Below are positions 42,090 through 49,097 of a stretch of DNA of 49,097 nt, in pieces (the stretch's first letter is position 1; the number at the start of each line of letters is the position of its first letter). The DNA is from a candidate division Zixibacteria bacterium SM23_73_3 (GTDB lineage: Bacteria; Zixibacteria; MSB-5A5; SM1-73): assembly GCA_001304155.1 (NCBI GenBank), contig LJUX01000002.1, positions 1 through 49,097 on the forward strand, in the 5' to 3' direction. The translations under genes and the position numbers were made by a program. The notes below the pieces were generated by a model that had not been told where the DNA came from, did not search any database, and was given only the letters and a program-made list of their open reading frames with translations.

Positions 42090-43024
42090 ATGAACTCAAG
42101 AAACATGAGAGACAATCTTTCAAAAAGCTCAATAGTTTTCTCTTGCCTCGTATTTTGTTTCTTTTTCAATCTGATTTTTGTGAAAATAGGTTTTGCTCAA
42201 CAAAACATTTCTTCAACTGCAAACGTGACCTTCAATGAAGTCTTGGCGAACGAGCCCGGATCTTATACCAAATTGGAATGGGTGGAACTTTACAATTCAG
42301 ATTCATTGGAACATGATCTGGAGGGATGGGCTTTCATCTGCAAAGATGACACCACTTTGATTTCTGCAGGGACAATTATTCCTGCTAATGGCTTTTTGAT
42401 CATCGCCCGCCGGCTTCTATCCGATCCTCCTGATTCGATCAGTTTTGAAGCTTGGTGGGGAGACCGAAGCGGAACTGGGGAGATTCGCCAGAAGAGAGTT
42501 TCCCGGCTATCGAAGCCAGGATGAGTTTGACCAATACAGGAAACACCATCAGCTTGGTCGATCCGGATAACAATACCCACTCTTTCACCTGGGATCAGGA
42601 CTGTGGAGATGGAGTCTCTTTTGAGAGCGTGTCTTTTGAGGAAGATATCTGGCTTTGCTCTGTCTCCTCGGAGAAGAGCACTCCCGGAAAAAGAAATAGC
42701 GTAAGCACATCGTATTCGGATGAGCTTCAACTAAGCATAACACCCGACCCTTTCTCTCCGGATGGGGATGGATTTGAGGATGAAGCTGTTTTTCGCTATA
42801 CCCTACCCTTGGAGTCGAATTTGACCATAAGGATTTACGATATCAGGGGACGATTGATAAAGACTCTCATCGACGATGAGCCACAGGTGTCAGGAGAAAG
42901 CACCTGGGATGGAAAAGATGACGAAAATAGAACCGTTCGAGTGGGAATATATGTAGTGTGGGCTGAGGCTAAGGGAAATTCTTACAGCCAGAAGAAGGCT
43001 ACCGTGGTGGTAGCTAAAAAATGA
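42090..43024 (+). pseudogene. Secreted lamin-tail-domain protein with FlgD-type Ig tail, frameshifted
   Basis: From ATG 42090 the frame encodes a signal peptide (ending GFAQ, about 35) and the first half of a lamin-tail domain (FNEVLANEPGSYTKLEWVELYN, LEGWAF). After WWGDRSG it slips into a wrong frame and stops at 42524. The lamin-tail domain continues in another frame as NWGDSPEESFPAIEARMSL from 42473 and runs to 43024. It ends in a FlgD-like Ig domain (SITPDPFSPDGDGFEDEA, YDIRGRLIKTL, GIYVVWAEA), typical of surface proteins in this part of the tree. One base inserted near 42471-42473 restores the gene, about 311 residues. It lies 88 bases upstream of a PorV-like gene. Confidence 0.82.
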
Positions 43025-43039
43025 CCTCACTCCCTTAAT

Positions 43040-43065
43040 CCCCTTCAGGGTTCACCCTGAAGGGG
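43040..43065. repeat. CCCCTTCAGGG palindrome, copy 2
   Basis: CCCCTTCAGGG and ACCCTGAAGGGG pair with a three-base loop. It is nearly identical to 19370-19395 and lies between the lamin-tail and PorV-like genes. Confidence 0.75.
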
Positions 43066-43112
43066 ACCAAGGGGGAGAGGTAGAAGGAGTTTTCTTTCCC
43101 GTAAAGTGAGTC

Positions 43113-43943
43113 ATGAAAAAGGCAATTTTCTTTGTATTCATTCTTTTTTCCTTCTCAACCTCCGCTCAAGCGGCATTTGACAATAGTTTCTCAAGCGCCA
43201 AAACACTGAGTCTGGGCAATGCGTCCGTCGCCATGACGGATGAACTATCCACTATTCTTTCCAATCCGGGATCATTGGGGTTTCTTCAAAATAAGGGATT
43301 TCAAGCCAGCTTCTCCCGCCTGTTTGATTTAGATGAGCTTTCCGAAAAAGAGTTTTATGTAGCTTTTCCTTACGGTTCCTTTTCCCTGGGAGCAGGATTT
43401 TATATGTTCGGAAAGAGGGATTATTATCAAGAGAGTCTGTTGAGTTTCGCTTTTTCTTACAGAATAAGGGAACATCTTTCGCTTGGCTCGAATCTGAAAT
43501 ACATGCGTGTCTCTTTCTCGTCGGAATATGACGCTCTTTCCACATTTTCTATAGACTTAGGCTCAACCTATAAAATCAACAACAGGTTTCAAGTTGGTTT
43601 TGTGGCAAAAAACTTGAATCAGCCTGAACTGGTGAAAAGCTCAGACGACATTTCCACAAATTTCTCCTTTGGTTTAGCCGTTTTCCCTTTCGATGAGGTG
43701 ACGTTGCTGTTGGATTTGACCTACGAAGAAAGACACAAAGAACAGCTTCATTTGGGACAGGAGATTAAGCTCTTGGAAAATATTCCTTTGAGATTTGGCA
43801 TTCAAACCTCTCCAGCCCGCTATGCCTTTGGGGCTGGATTTAATTTCGACAAGCTTGCCTTTGATTATGCTTATCTGAATCATTCAGTTTTGGGGGACAC
43901 TCACAAGTTTAGGTTTTCGTATTTGTGGGGAAGCAAAAAGTAG
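43113..43943 (+). CDS. PorV/PorQ-family outer-membrane protein
   Basis: The 276-residue protein has a signal peptide (about 1-20, ending AQA). The N-terminal signature AKTLSLGNASVAMTDELSTILSNPGSLGF is typical of the PorV/PorQ/UPF0164 barrel family (FadL-like). Alternating beta strands follow to the C-terminus (FRFSYLWGSKK). In Bacteroidetes such proteins shuttle or anchor type IX cargo. The upstream gene encodes a FlgD-Ig-tailed protein, so this could be its outer-membrane partner (inference). Confidence 0.82.
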   Translation: MKKAIFFVFILFSFSTSAQAAFDNSFSSAKTLSLGNASVAMTDELSTILSNPGSLGFLQNKGFQASFSRLFDLDELSEKEFYVAFPYGSFSLGAGFYMFGKRDYYQESLLSFAFSYRIREHLSLGSNLKYMRVSFSSEYDALSTFSIDLGSTYKINNRFQVGFVAKNLNQPELVKSSDDISTNFSFGLAVFPFDEVTLLLDLTYEERHKEQLHLGQEIKLLENIPLRFGIQTSPARYAFGAGFNFDKLAFDYAYLNHSVLGDTHKFRFSYLWGSKK

Positions 43944-43952
43944 AAATAATGG

Positions 43953-45260
43953 GTGAAACGTTCTGACGTTGAGCAGTTTGCAGTGACACGATCGAAAAAG
44001 GCTATGATCATGTTTTTGTTGATCTTTTTGCTGGTTTACGGTGGCCTTCACCTCTACATGTTTCTGAAGGCGAAGGCTGCACTGGGATTCGGCATGAAGA
44101 CTGGTATCTTTGTCGTGATCTTTCTAGTGTTGATGATCTTCGCGCCAATTCTAATCCGAATGCTTGAAAAGCCGGGACTTGAACCAATCGCCCGGGTAAT
44201 GGCGTACATCGGATACACCTGGATGGGAATTTTGGCTTTGTTCTTCTGCATTTCAATCCTGATCGACCTCATTCGGTTTTTAGTTTGGCTGGGGGGGCTT
44301 ATTGCCGCAAGGAATCTCTCAAGTATAACCAGCGTGACTCTTCTACATTTCCTCGTTCCCTTTCTTCTGTCCCTCAGCTTCGTCATTTATGGTTTCTTCG
44401 AAGCTGGAGATATTCGTACCGAGAGGATGACCATAAGGACCTCGAAGATTCCTGAAGGGGTCGGCAGGTTGAAAATCGTTCAGATTTCTGATATTCATCT
44501 GGGGGTGATTGTTGGAGAGAAAAGGCTGAAGGCGATTCTGGATATAGTCAAAAAGGAAAAGCCTGATTTGTTGGTATCCACAGGTGACCTTGTCGACGGT
44601 GAGATGTGCAACCTTACAGGGCTGGTAAGGCTTCTGAGGGAAATCAATCCGCCTTACGGGAAGTATGCCGTGACGGGAAATCACGAATTCTATGCCGGGC
44701 TTGACAGAGCCTTAGCTTTTACCGAGGATGCAGGCTTCACTGTTTTAAGATCAGACGCATCTACTGTCAGCGGATTTCTGAATATCGCCGGAGTAGACGA
44801 TGGTGAGACAAAAAGGTTTGGCGTCTCCAAGGGTATTTCAGAAAGAGAATTGCTCTCCGGACTTCCGCAGGAAAATTTCACTTTATTTCTCAAACATAGA
44901 CCTGTTCTAGATAAGGAAGCTTTAGGCCTTTTTGACCTCCAGCTCTCTGGACACGCCCACAAAGGACAGATATTTCCGTTTGGTCTCATCACCAAGGCGA
45001 TCTATCCCACTGATGATGGATGCTTGAAGCTGGAAAATGGCTCCTACCTCTGCGTAAGCAGGGGAGCCCGCCTTCGGCGGGGGAGCTACCCGACGACACT
45101 TGGGCGTCGGGCAACCAGCGGTAGCCCGACCTACCCCAGTAACAAACACGTCAAGGAGGCCCAAGCCTCAGCTCTAGTCGGTAGTCTGGCGCGGCAAAGG
45201 AATTCTTGTAGCTCAGACGATGCAAATCTGTTGCGAACTGGGCACTTCCGTTTATGCTGA
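43953..45260 (+). CDS. Membrane-anchored metallophosphatase with altered C-terminus
   Basis: The 435-residue protein starts at GTG 43953; a later ATG near residue 19 is also possible. Four or five hydrophobic helices span residues 15-160. The calcineurin-like domain of YkuE type carries SDIHLG, STGDLVDG, GNHEFY and GHAHKGQ, all metal ligands. Relatives usually end SRG-x-G-T-W-G-PP. Here, after LCVSRGA, the frame runs into palindromic repeats (45066-45145) and then through the 3' end of the convergent gene, giving an unrelated tail of about 70 residues. The catalytic part seems intact. Confidence 0.82.
   Translation: MKRSDVEQFAVTRSKKAMIMFLLIFLLVYGGLHLYMFLKAKAALGFGMKTGIFVVIFLVLMIFAPILIRMLEKPGLEPIARVMAYIGYTWMGILALFFCISILIDLIRFLVWLGGLIAARNLSSITSVTLLHFLVPFLLSLSFVIYGFFEAGDIRTERMTIRTSKIPEGVGRLKIVQISDIHLGVIVGEKRLKAILDIVKKEKPDLLVSTGDLVDGEMCNLTGLVRLLREINPPYGKYAVTGNHEFYAGLDRALAFTEDAGFTVLRSDASTVSGFLNIAGVDDGETKRFGVSKGISERELLSGLPQENFTLFLKHRPVLDKEALGLFDLQLSGHAHKGQIFPFGLITKAIYPTDDGCLKLENGSYLCVSRGARLRRGSYPTTLGRRATSGSPTYPSNKHVKEAQASALVGSLARQRNSCSSDDANLLRTGHFRLC
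45066..45145. repeat. Palindromic repeats at the 3' end of the metallophosphatase gene
   Basis: CCCGCCTTCGGCGGG, then CCCGACGACACTTGGGCGTCGGG-type arms (CCCGACG/CGTCGGG), then GGTAGCCCGACCTACC. Three hairpins stand in a row inside the reading frame. Confidence 0.7.
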
Positions 45261-45975
45261 CGTGTTCGACTACGGGAACTCTGTAGCTGCTGAATGCCAC
45301 GTAGCTTACGTTGCTGAAACATGGGTCTTGGAATGTACGTACAAGTCTTTCCTCTAGTTTTAACCGAACCTCGTGTTTATCAAAGTTGATAACCTCGGGT
45401 ACATGAACCGCATAGATCAGGGGGACGCGCAAGTCCTTATACTCTGTGGCCTTATCCTTCAAGGAACGTAGCAGATCTTCAATCAACACTTCATTGTCAA
45501 TGGTTCTTTCCGGTTTTGCACGTTTCCTGGTACACTCGACGTATACTCGTCTGAGCTTTGGTGTGACAAACATGATGTCAGGATTTTTTCCTTGAACCTG
45601 GTTATCTCTATACTTGATATGCTCATAGCCAACGATGTAGAAGTTTACCAATACCTTAATCTCGAAGAATACGCCATAGCATGTCACTTCGTCCGCAAGG
45701 TCGCCAACGAAATCCTTTTTTACTCTACCTGCGATCTGGTTCTGAAAAAGCTGGACGCCTTTGATGAAGCTGGCGAAGTCGATTACTTCGCCTGAAATAG
45801 CGTCAAACTGATCAGGCTGTTTCTGGAATATGTGAAGCGACCAATCGTGGTACTTGGCATAATACCTGTGGAGCGGATGCCGATCATCAAGTTCCAAACA
45901 GGTTATCCCAGTGAACTCCTCAAACCAACGGACGAGCTTCGGAATGTCATGATGAAGTATTGCTACCATTCTCAT
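45151..45975 (-). CDS. Uncharacterised protein with possible PD-(D/E)xK-like core
   Basis: The 274-residue protein has no signal peptide or membrane helix. The middle contains NPDIMFVTPKLRRVYVECTRKR (given here as NPDIMF and VYVECTRK), which resembles the PD...ExK core of restriction-type nucleases with Thr in the place of Lys. A long charged helix follows. Its 3' end overlaps the convergent metallophosphatase frame by 110 bases. It is in the accessory region, near a SNase and a PIN protein. The nuclease reading is tentative. Confidence 0.55.
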   Translation of the reverse strand: MRMVAILHHDIPKLVRWFEEFTGITCLELDDRHPLHRYYAKYHDWSLHIFQKQPDQFDAISGEVIDFASFIKGVQLFQNQIAGRVKKDFVGDLADEVTCYGVFFEIKVLVNFYIVGYEHIKYRDNQVQGKNPDIMFVTPKLRRVYVECTRKRAKPERTIDNEVLIEDLLRSLKDKATEYKDLRVPLIYAVHVPEVINFDKHEVRLKLEERLVRTFQDPCFSNVSYVAFSSYRVPVVEHVSINGSAQFATDLHRLSYKNSFAAPDYRLELRLGPP

Positions 45976-46033
45976 GTAGCCCTCTCCTCAGAAATGAAGA
46001 CTAGCTTGCCCCGTCTTTAAACTTCCGTTACTC

Positions 46034-46315
46034 CTACCTCTTTCTGTTTTCTACCTCGCTACTTCTGTTGCGGAATTTCGTGAGCACGAAAGTTATAACT
46101 GCCAGCGACAGAGCAGCAAGCACAGACCAGACCCAGTACGAGGGTCTTGAGGCCATTCCCACAGTGTGCTTGTAGTAGATGACCCCGATGGCCAAATCGG
46201 AGATGAAAAGCACATACCCGGCTATGACAAGAGGCGCCGAACCCAAATAGGCGAAACCTACTCCGGGAAGGAAGAAATTCAATATCGCCGCTACCCAGGG
46301 ATTTTTTTTCTTCAT
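46034..46315 (-). CDS. Small TM2-like membrane protein
   Basis: The 93-residue protein starts at ATG 46315 with AGAGGA seven bases upstream; an in-frame extension to 46375 lacks a ribosome site. It has three hydrophobic helices. KKKNPWVAAILNFFLPGVGFAYLG resembles the turn region of TM2-type proteins. The function is unknown. Confidence 0.65.
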   Translation of the reverse strand: MKKKNPWVAAILNFFLPGVGFAYLGSAPLVIAGYVLFISDLAIGVIYYKHTVGMASRPSYWVWSVLAALSLAVITFVLTKFRNRSSEVENRKR

Positions 46316-46498
46316 AAGCGTTTCCTCTACCATAAAACTATGATCCAGTATCATAGTTGTCAACAAAAAATCCAAACTCAGTTGAGTCGGGATTTTCGGT
46401 TTTTAATCCCTGCAGCGTTCGGATTTTTCTGATATCCCGGTAATAGGAATTCCCAAAGCTAATTTGCACAGGCATTTCTTAATGCCCACTGGTGAAGT

Positions 46499-46771
46499 CT
46501 ATTTCTTTAGTCGTTTTTGCATTTCCTTGTTTACAGATTTTCCACCTTTATGGACCCTGGTTACCGAACGCCTGAATTTGTCGCGAGCCACTGTATCGAT
46601 TAAAACTTCTTGCCCTTGGATAAGATTGGTCAGTTGTTTCTTGGCTTTAGAGAAACCGGTTTGGCCTTTCTCTGGCGCATTCACGTTAGCCAGCCGCACC
46701 GGATTCTTGCGGGTCGTGGTTCTAAAGCTGTCACCGTCTATTACCTTCGATACGCGTTCCTTTCTCGCCAT
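46499..46771 (-). CDS. Minimal staphylococcal-nuclease-like (SNase) protein
   Basis: The 90-residue protein starts after a strong AAAGGAGGTGA. It retains the SNase layout: KVIDGDSF, VRLANVNAPEKG (active-site Arg and Glu), then ARDKFRRSV (second Arg). The family domain is usually 110-150 residues, so the C-terminal helix part is short; the tail is rich in Lys/Arg. There is no signal peptide. It lies directly downstream of the PIN gene (4 bases after its stop) in the same operon. Confidence 0.72.
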   Translation of the reverse strand: MARKERVSKVIDGDSFRTTTRKNPVRLANVNAPEKGQTGFSKAKKQLTNLIQGQEVLIDTVARDKFRRSVTRVHKGGKSVNKEMQKRLKK

Positions 46772-46775
46772 GCAA

Positions 46776-47213
46776 TCACCTCCTTTTCAGAAAGTTGTTG
46801 ACGAGCTTTTCTTCTATGAACGCTCCATTTTCAATAGTCTTTAGAAGAATCTCTTTCGCTTCCTTCGGTGTTAGGATTCGTTGCAAAATTGCGCACTCAA
46901 GAAGACCGATGGAACCGATGACAGCAATGCCCTCTCGCTTTGCCACCTTTCTCACGAGCTTATCATTTGAGGCACAAATGCCATCGTGCTTTTTAGCTAG
47001 CACCAAGCAAGAAATGTCCGCCGCCCCCAATCCTTTTTGCTCTCTTCTCAATCTTGCAGCGTTCTGATAGTCAGTCTCCGAATTATCGGGACTGAGCACC
47101 ACCACGCCATCTTCCAGAATCCTATTCAAGAGACTGAGCCTACCAACGCCCCCAAAGTCAGATATGATGTTGTTGTCCAATATGACATGTTTGTTTCTAA
47201 GAGCCTGTATCAA
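46776..47213 (-). CDS. PIN-domain protein paired with an XRE-ImmA gene
   Basis: The 145-residue protein has PIN-fold acids: VILDNNIISDF (D13), ETDYQNAARL, GLGAADISCLVLA and ASNDKLVRKVA. It overlaps the upstream XRE-ImmA gene by 17 bases, so the two are translationally coupled. Such pairs of a COG2856-type metalloprotease regulator with a PIN nuclease are known toxin-antitoxin-like modules. The PIN would be the toxin (RNase). The first-Met choice is not certain because of the overlap. Confidence 0.78.
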   Translation of the reverse strand: MIQALRNKHVILDNNIISDFGGVGRLSLLNRILEDGVVVLSPDNSETDYQNAARLRREQKGLGAADISCLVLAKKHDGICASNDKLVRKVAKREGIAVIGSIGLLECAILQRILTPKEAKEILLKTIENGAFIEEKLVNNFLKRR

Positions 47214-48324
47214 ATTCCCCCCACTTCTTGACCAGATCGCGCACTTGCGTCATGCTCTTTCCGTATAGCTCACCCACCTTGTTTATCGAAATCAGCTCGT
47301 TCTCGTACGCTTTTCTCAACAAGTTCTCAAACCTCTTGTTGACCTGTAATTGGTCCCTGTCTAGTGGACGGGGTTCTTCTTCTGCTTTGTAACGAGAACC
47401 GAGCCAAGCGTACAGGTTTCTTTTTTCCTGAGAGTTTATCAGACTACACTGATGAAGCCTCTCGAGTATAGCTTTAAAGCTTACGTTGAATATATGCTTG
47501 ATGTAAATGACATCAGCGGGAGTAATTCGATACCCGACTGGAGCAACCTCTCTCAAGCGTTCTTCAGGGACAAGAAAGACACCTGCGAAGTAATCGGTAA
47601 TCTTCTCCTCCGGGGACTTGCTTTTCCCAACCCCCTTCCGATACTTGAAGGAATCCTGACCAACGAATTCATTGCGATGGAAGATGAGATGCCCATACTC
47701 GTGGGCCACCGTAAATATCTGCCTCTCCGCTGGTATTTTGGCATTCTCATTCACAAATATGCAGGGCCCAGCATCCCGATGGTAACAAGTCATGCCGAAA
47801 CCAACAATGTCGGGGGCACCGAAATCGAACACGAAAATCTTTACACCGTGGTTTTCCAGTAGCTCAAATATGCTTTTGATCGGAGCATCGGCCATCCCCA
47901 GTCCTTCTCTTTCCTCTTTTGCCACAGTTGCGATTCGGTTCTGATCCTTGTCGGAAAACGACCTCAAGCGCACGCTCTGCGGCAATCGACTACGTGGTTC
48001 GATCCCGAGGATTTCTTCGAGTTCTACGTAACGGCGATATCTCTCTATCAGATCTGCTTCCAAAACCGGAGTGATTTTCTGTGCCGAGTGTGCTCTGAAG
48101 AATAGTTGAACCTCAGGGGTTTTCTCCTCAAAGAAAAAAGAAATAGGTCTGCCGACTAATATGGCAAAGCGAAGCAGCCTTTCAGAGTCAATTATTCGTT
48201 CACCCTTCTCAACGAGACTCAAGGTTTGGCGCGATAGCCCGATCTTCTTTGCAACTTCTTCAAGGGAAAGCTCAGATCTTTTACGTTCGGCTTCTACCTT
48301 TTGCCCTATGATTTTCCTAATCAT
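47197..48324 (-). CDS. XRE regulator with ImmA/IrrE-type metalloprotease domain
   Basis: The 375-residue protein has an N-terminal helix-turn-helix (LSLEEVAKKIGLSRQTLSLVEKG, 19-41) and an ImmA/IrrE M78 peptidase domain with HEYGH at 208-212 (FTVAHEYGHLIFH) followed by EEKITDYFAGVFLVPEE. A C-terminal helical region (about 330-375) ends in a second HTH-like segment. It should bind the palindromes upstream of its own gene and act as the antitoxin of the PIN protein. AAGGAGGTGAGG precedes ATG 48324. Confidence 0.87.
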   Translation of the reverse strand: MIRKIIGQKVEAERKRSELSLEEVAKKIGLSRQTLSLVEKGERIIDSERLLRFAILVGRPISFFFEEKTPEVQLFFRAHSAQKITPVLEADLIERYRRYVELEEILGIEPRSRLPQSVRLRSFSDKDQNRIATVAKEEREGLGMADAPIKSIFELLENHGVKIFVFDFGAPDIVGFGMTCYHRDAGPCIFVNENAKIPAERQIFTVAHEYGHLIFHRNEFVGQDSFKYRKGVGKSKSPEEKITDYFAGVFLVPEERLREVAPVGYRITPADVIYIKHIFNVSFKAILERLHQCSLINSQEKRNLYAWLGSRYKAEEEPRPLDRDQLQVNKRFENLLRKAYENELISINKVGELYGKSMTQVRDLVKKWGEFDTGS

Positions 48325-48338
48325 TCCTCACCTCCTTC

Positions 48339-48392
48339 ATGTTAACATTTCTAACATTATATACGTAGATTATTGAGAAAAATGTTAACATT
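48339..48392 (-). promoter_or_regulatory. Promoter with two ATGTTAACAT operators for the XRE-ImmA/PIN operon
   Basis: ATGTTAACAT occurs as a palindrome at 48339-48348, and AATGTTAACATT at 48381-48392; their centres are 43 bases apart, about four helix turns. A minus-strand TATAAT (48356-48361) lies between them, with the distal operator over the -35 position. This fits autorepression by the encoded XRE protein. Confidence 0.7.
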
Positions 48393-48417
48393 ATTTACAT
48401 GCTTATTCCAAAAAATT

Positions 48418-48534
<117 letters not shown>

Positions 48535-48737
48535 AATTTTCTTCAACAGAAAATTTTGGTTGATGGTTCACGGTTCATAGTTCATGGTGCCCCACCCTAG
48601 GGGAGGGGTCAGTGAACTATGAACCAAGAACTGTGAACCAAAAATTTTGCTTGCAGAATTTTTCACACAACTTCATAGAGAAACCGAAAAAGCAAGCAAA
48701 AGTTTTGTATCGTGCAGGATTGAAAGAAAGAAAACAG
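48535..48737. other. 23S-5S spacer with a GGTTCATAGTTCA-type inverted repeat
   Basis: GGTTCACGGTTCATAGTTCA at about 48556-48575 faces TGAACTATGAACC and GTGAACC at about 48614-48640, with a palindromic CCCCACCCTAGGGGAGGGG centre. The arms could form a long hairpin between the two rRNAs. Confidence 0.6.

Positions 48738-49097
<360 letters not shown>

Noticed and set aside
42290-42730. 146-codon minus-strand frame across the lamin-tail gene
   Set aside because: It is a shadow; the plus strand carries signal peptide, lamin-tail and FlgD-Ig features.

Overview
The window looks like chromosomal DNA from an uncultured diderm bacterium, probably a candidate phylum of the Fibrobacteres-Chlorobi-Bacteroidetes neighbourhood (Zixibacteria-like). 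That placement is inference. It rests on LptF/LptG lipopolysaccharide export genes, a PorV/PorQ-type outer-membrane barrel, secreted proteins ending in a FlgD-type Ig domain or a dockerin-like GDVN...LVNYLYKGGPPP tail, and many intergenic palindromes. The only RNA genes seen are a 5S rRNA and the 3' end of a 23S rRNA at the right edge, both on the minus strand. I saw no tRNA and no CRISPR array.

Layout. 1-11.9 kb is a surface-glycan locus, mostly minus strand: a GT-C membrane glycosyltransferase (partial), a GT2, a DegT-type sugar aminotransferase, then a tight six-gene operon (8849 down to 3610), a secreted beta-helix protein (plus strand) and a WlbA/GnnA-type sugar dehydrogenase. 12-20 kb is housekeeping: an MBL-fold nuclease, an adenosine-specific kinase, LptG, LptF, YhaM and MreB. 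19.5-21.9 kb is an ECF sigma/anti-sigma operon with two LTxxQ-type periplasmic proteins. 22-30.5 kb holds a secreted gluzincin protease, RNase R, an NtrC-type regulator, a trypsin-like protease, a PPDK regulator, a CBS protein and an AHSA1 protein. 30.7-38.2 kb holds an outer-membrane barrel, an MscS channel with an internal amber codon, a CPBP protease, a formylglycine-generating-enzyme-like protein, and a second ECF/anti-sigma pair with a GT117-tail-like protein. 38.4-48.4 kb is accessory: PIN, Shedu-like nuclease, a coupled pair of small membrane proteins, ferredoxin-type membrane protein, a frameshifted lamin-tail protein, PorV-like protein, metallophosphatase, a possible nuclease, a minimal SNase, and a PIN/XRE-ImmA toxin-antitoxin-like pair.

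The main discovery candidate is the 8849-3610 operon. It encodes a lipoate-protein ligase, a three-part fusion (lipoyl domain, E1/E3-binding domain, NeuD/PglD-type left-handed beta-helix sugar acyltransferase), the E1 alpha and E1 beta subunits of a 2-oxo acid dehydrogenase, a GT2 and a second beta-helix acetyltransferase. The fusion has the layout of a dehydrogenase E2 subunit, but the usual CAT-type catalytic core is replaced by a sugar N-acyltransferase. The reading I infer is that a 2-oxo acid is decarboxylated by E1, its acyl group is loaded on the lipoyl arm, and it is handed directly to an amino sugar without acyl-CoA. The flanking aminotransferase and sugar dehydrogenase are the kinds of enzyme that would make the amino-sugar acceptor.

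Several genes are broken or edited: a T9 run out of frame with the signal peptide of the barrel gene, an in-frame TAG in MscS, a one-base frameshift in the lamin-tail gene, a stray copy of the lptG 3' end, and a metallophosphatase whose C-terminus reads into palindromic repeats. Repeat families with compensatory arm changes are scattered between genes.
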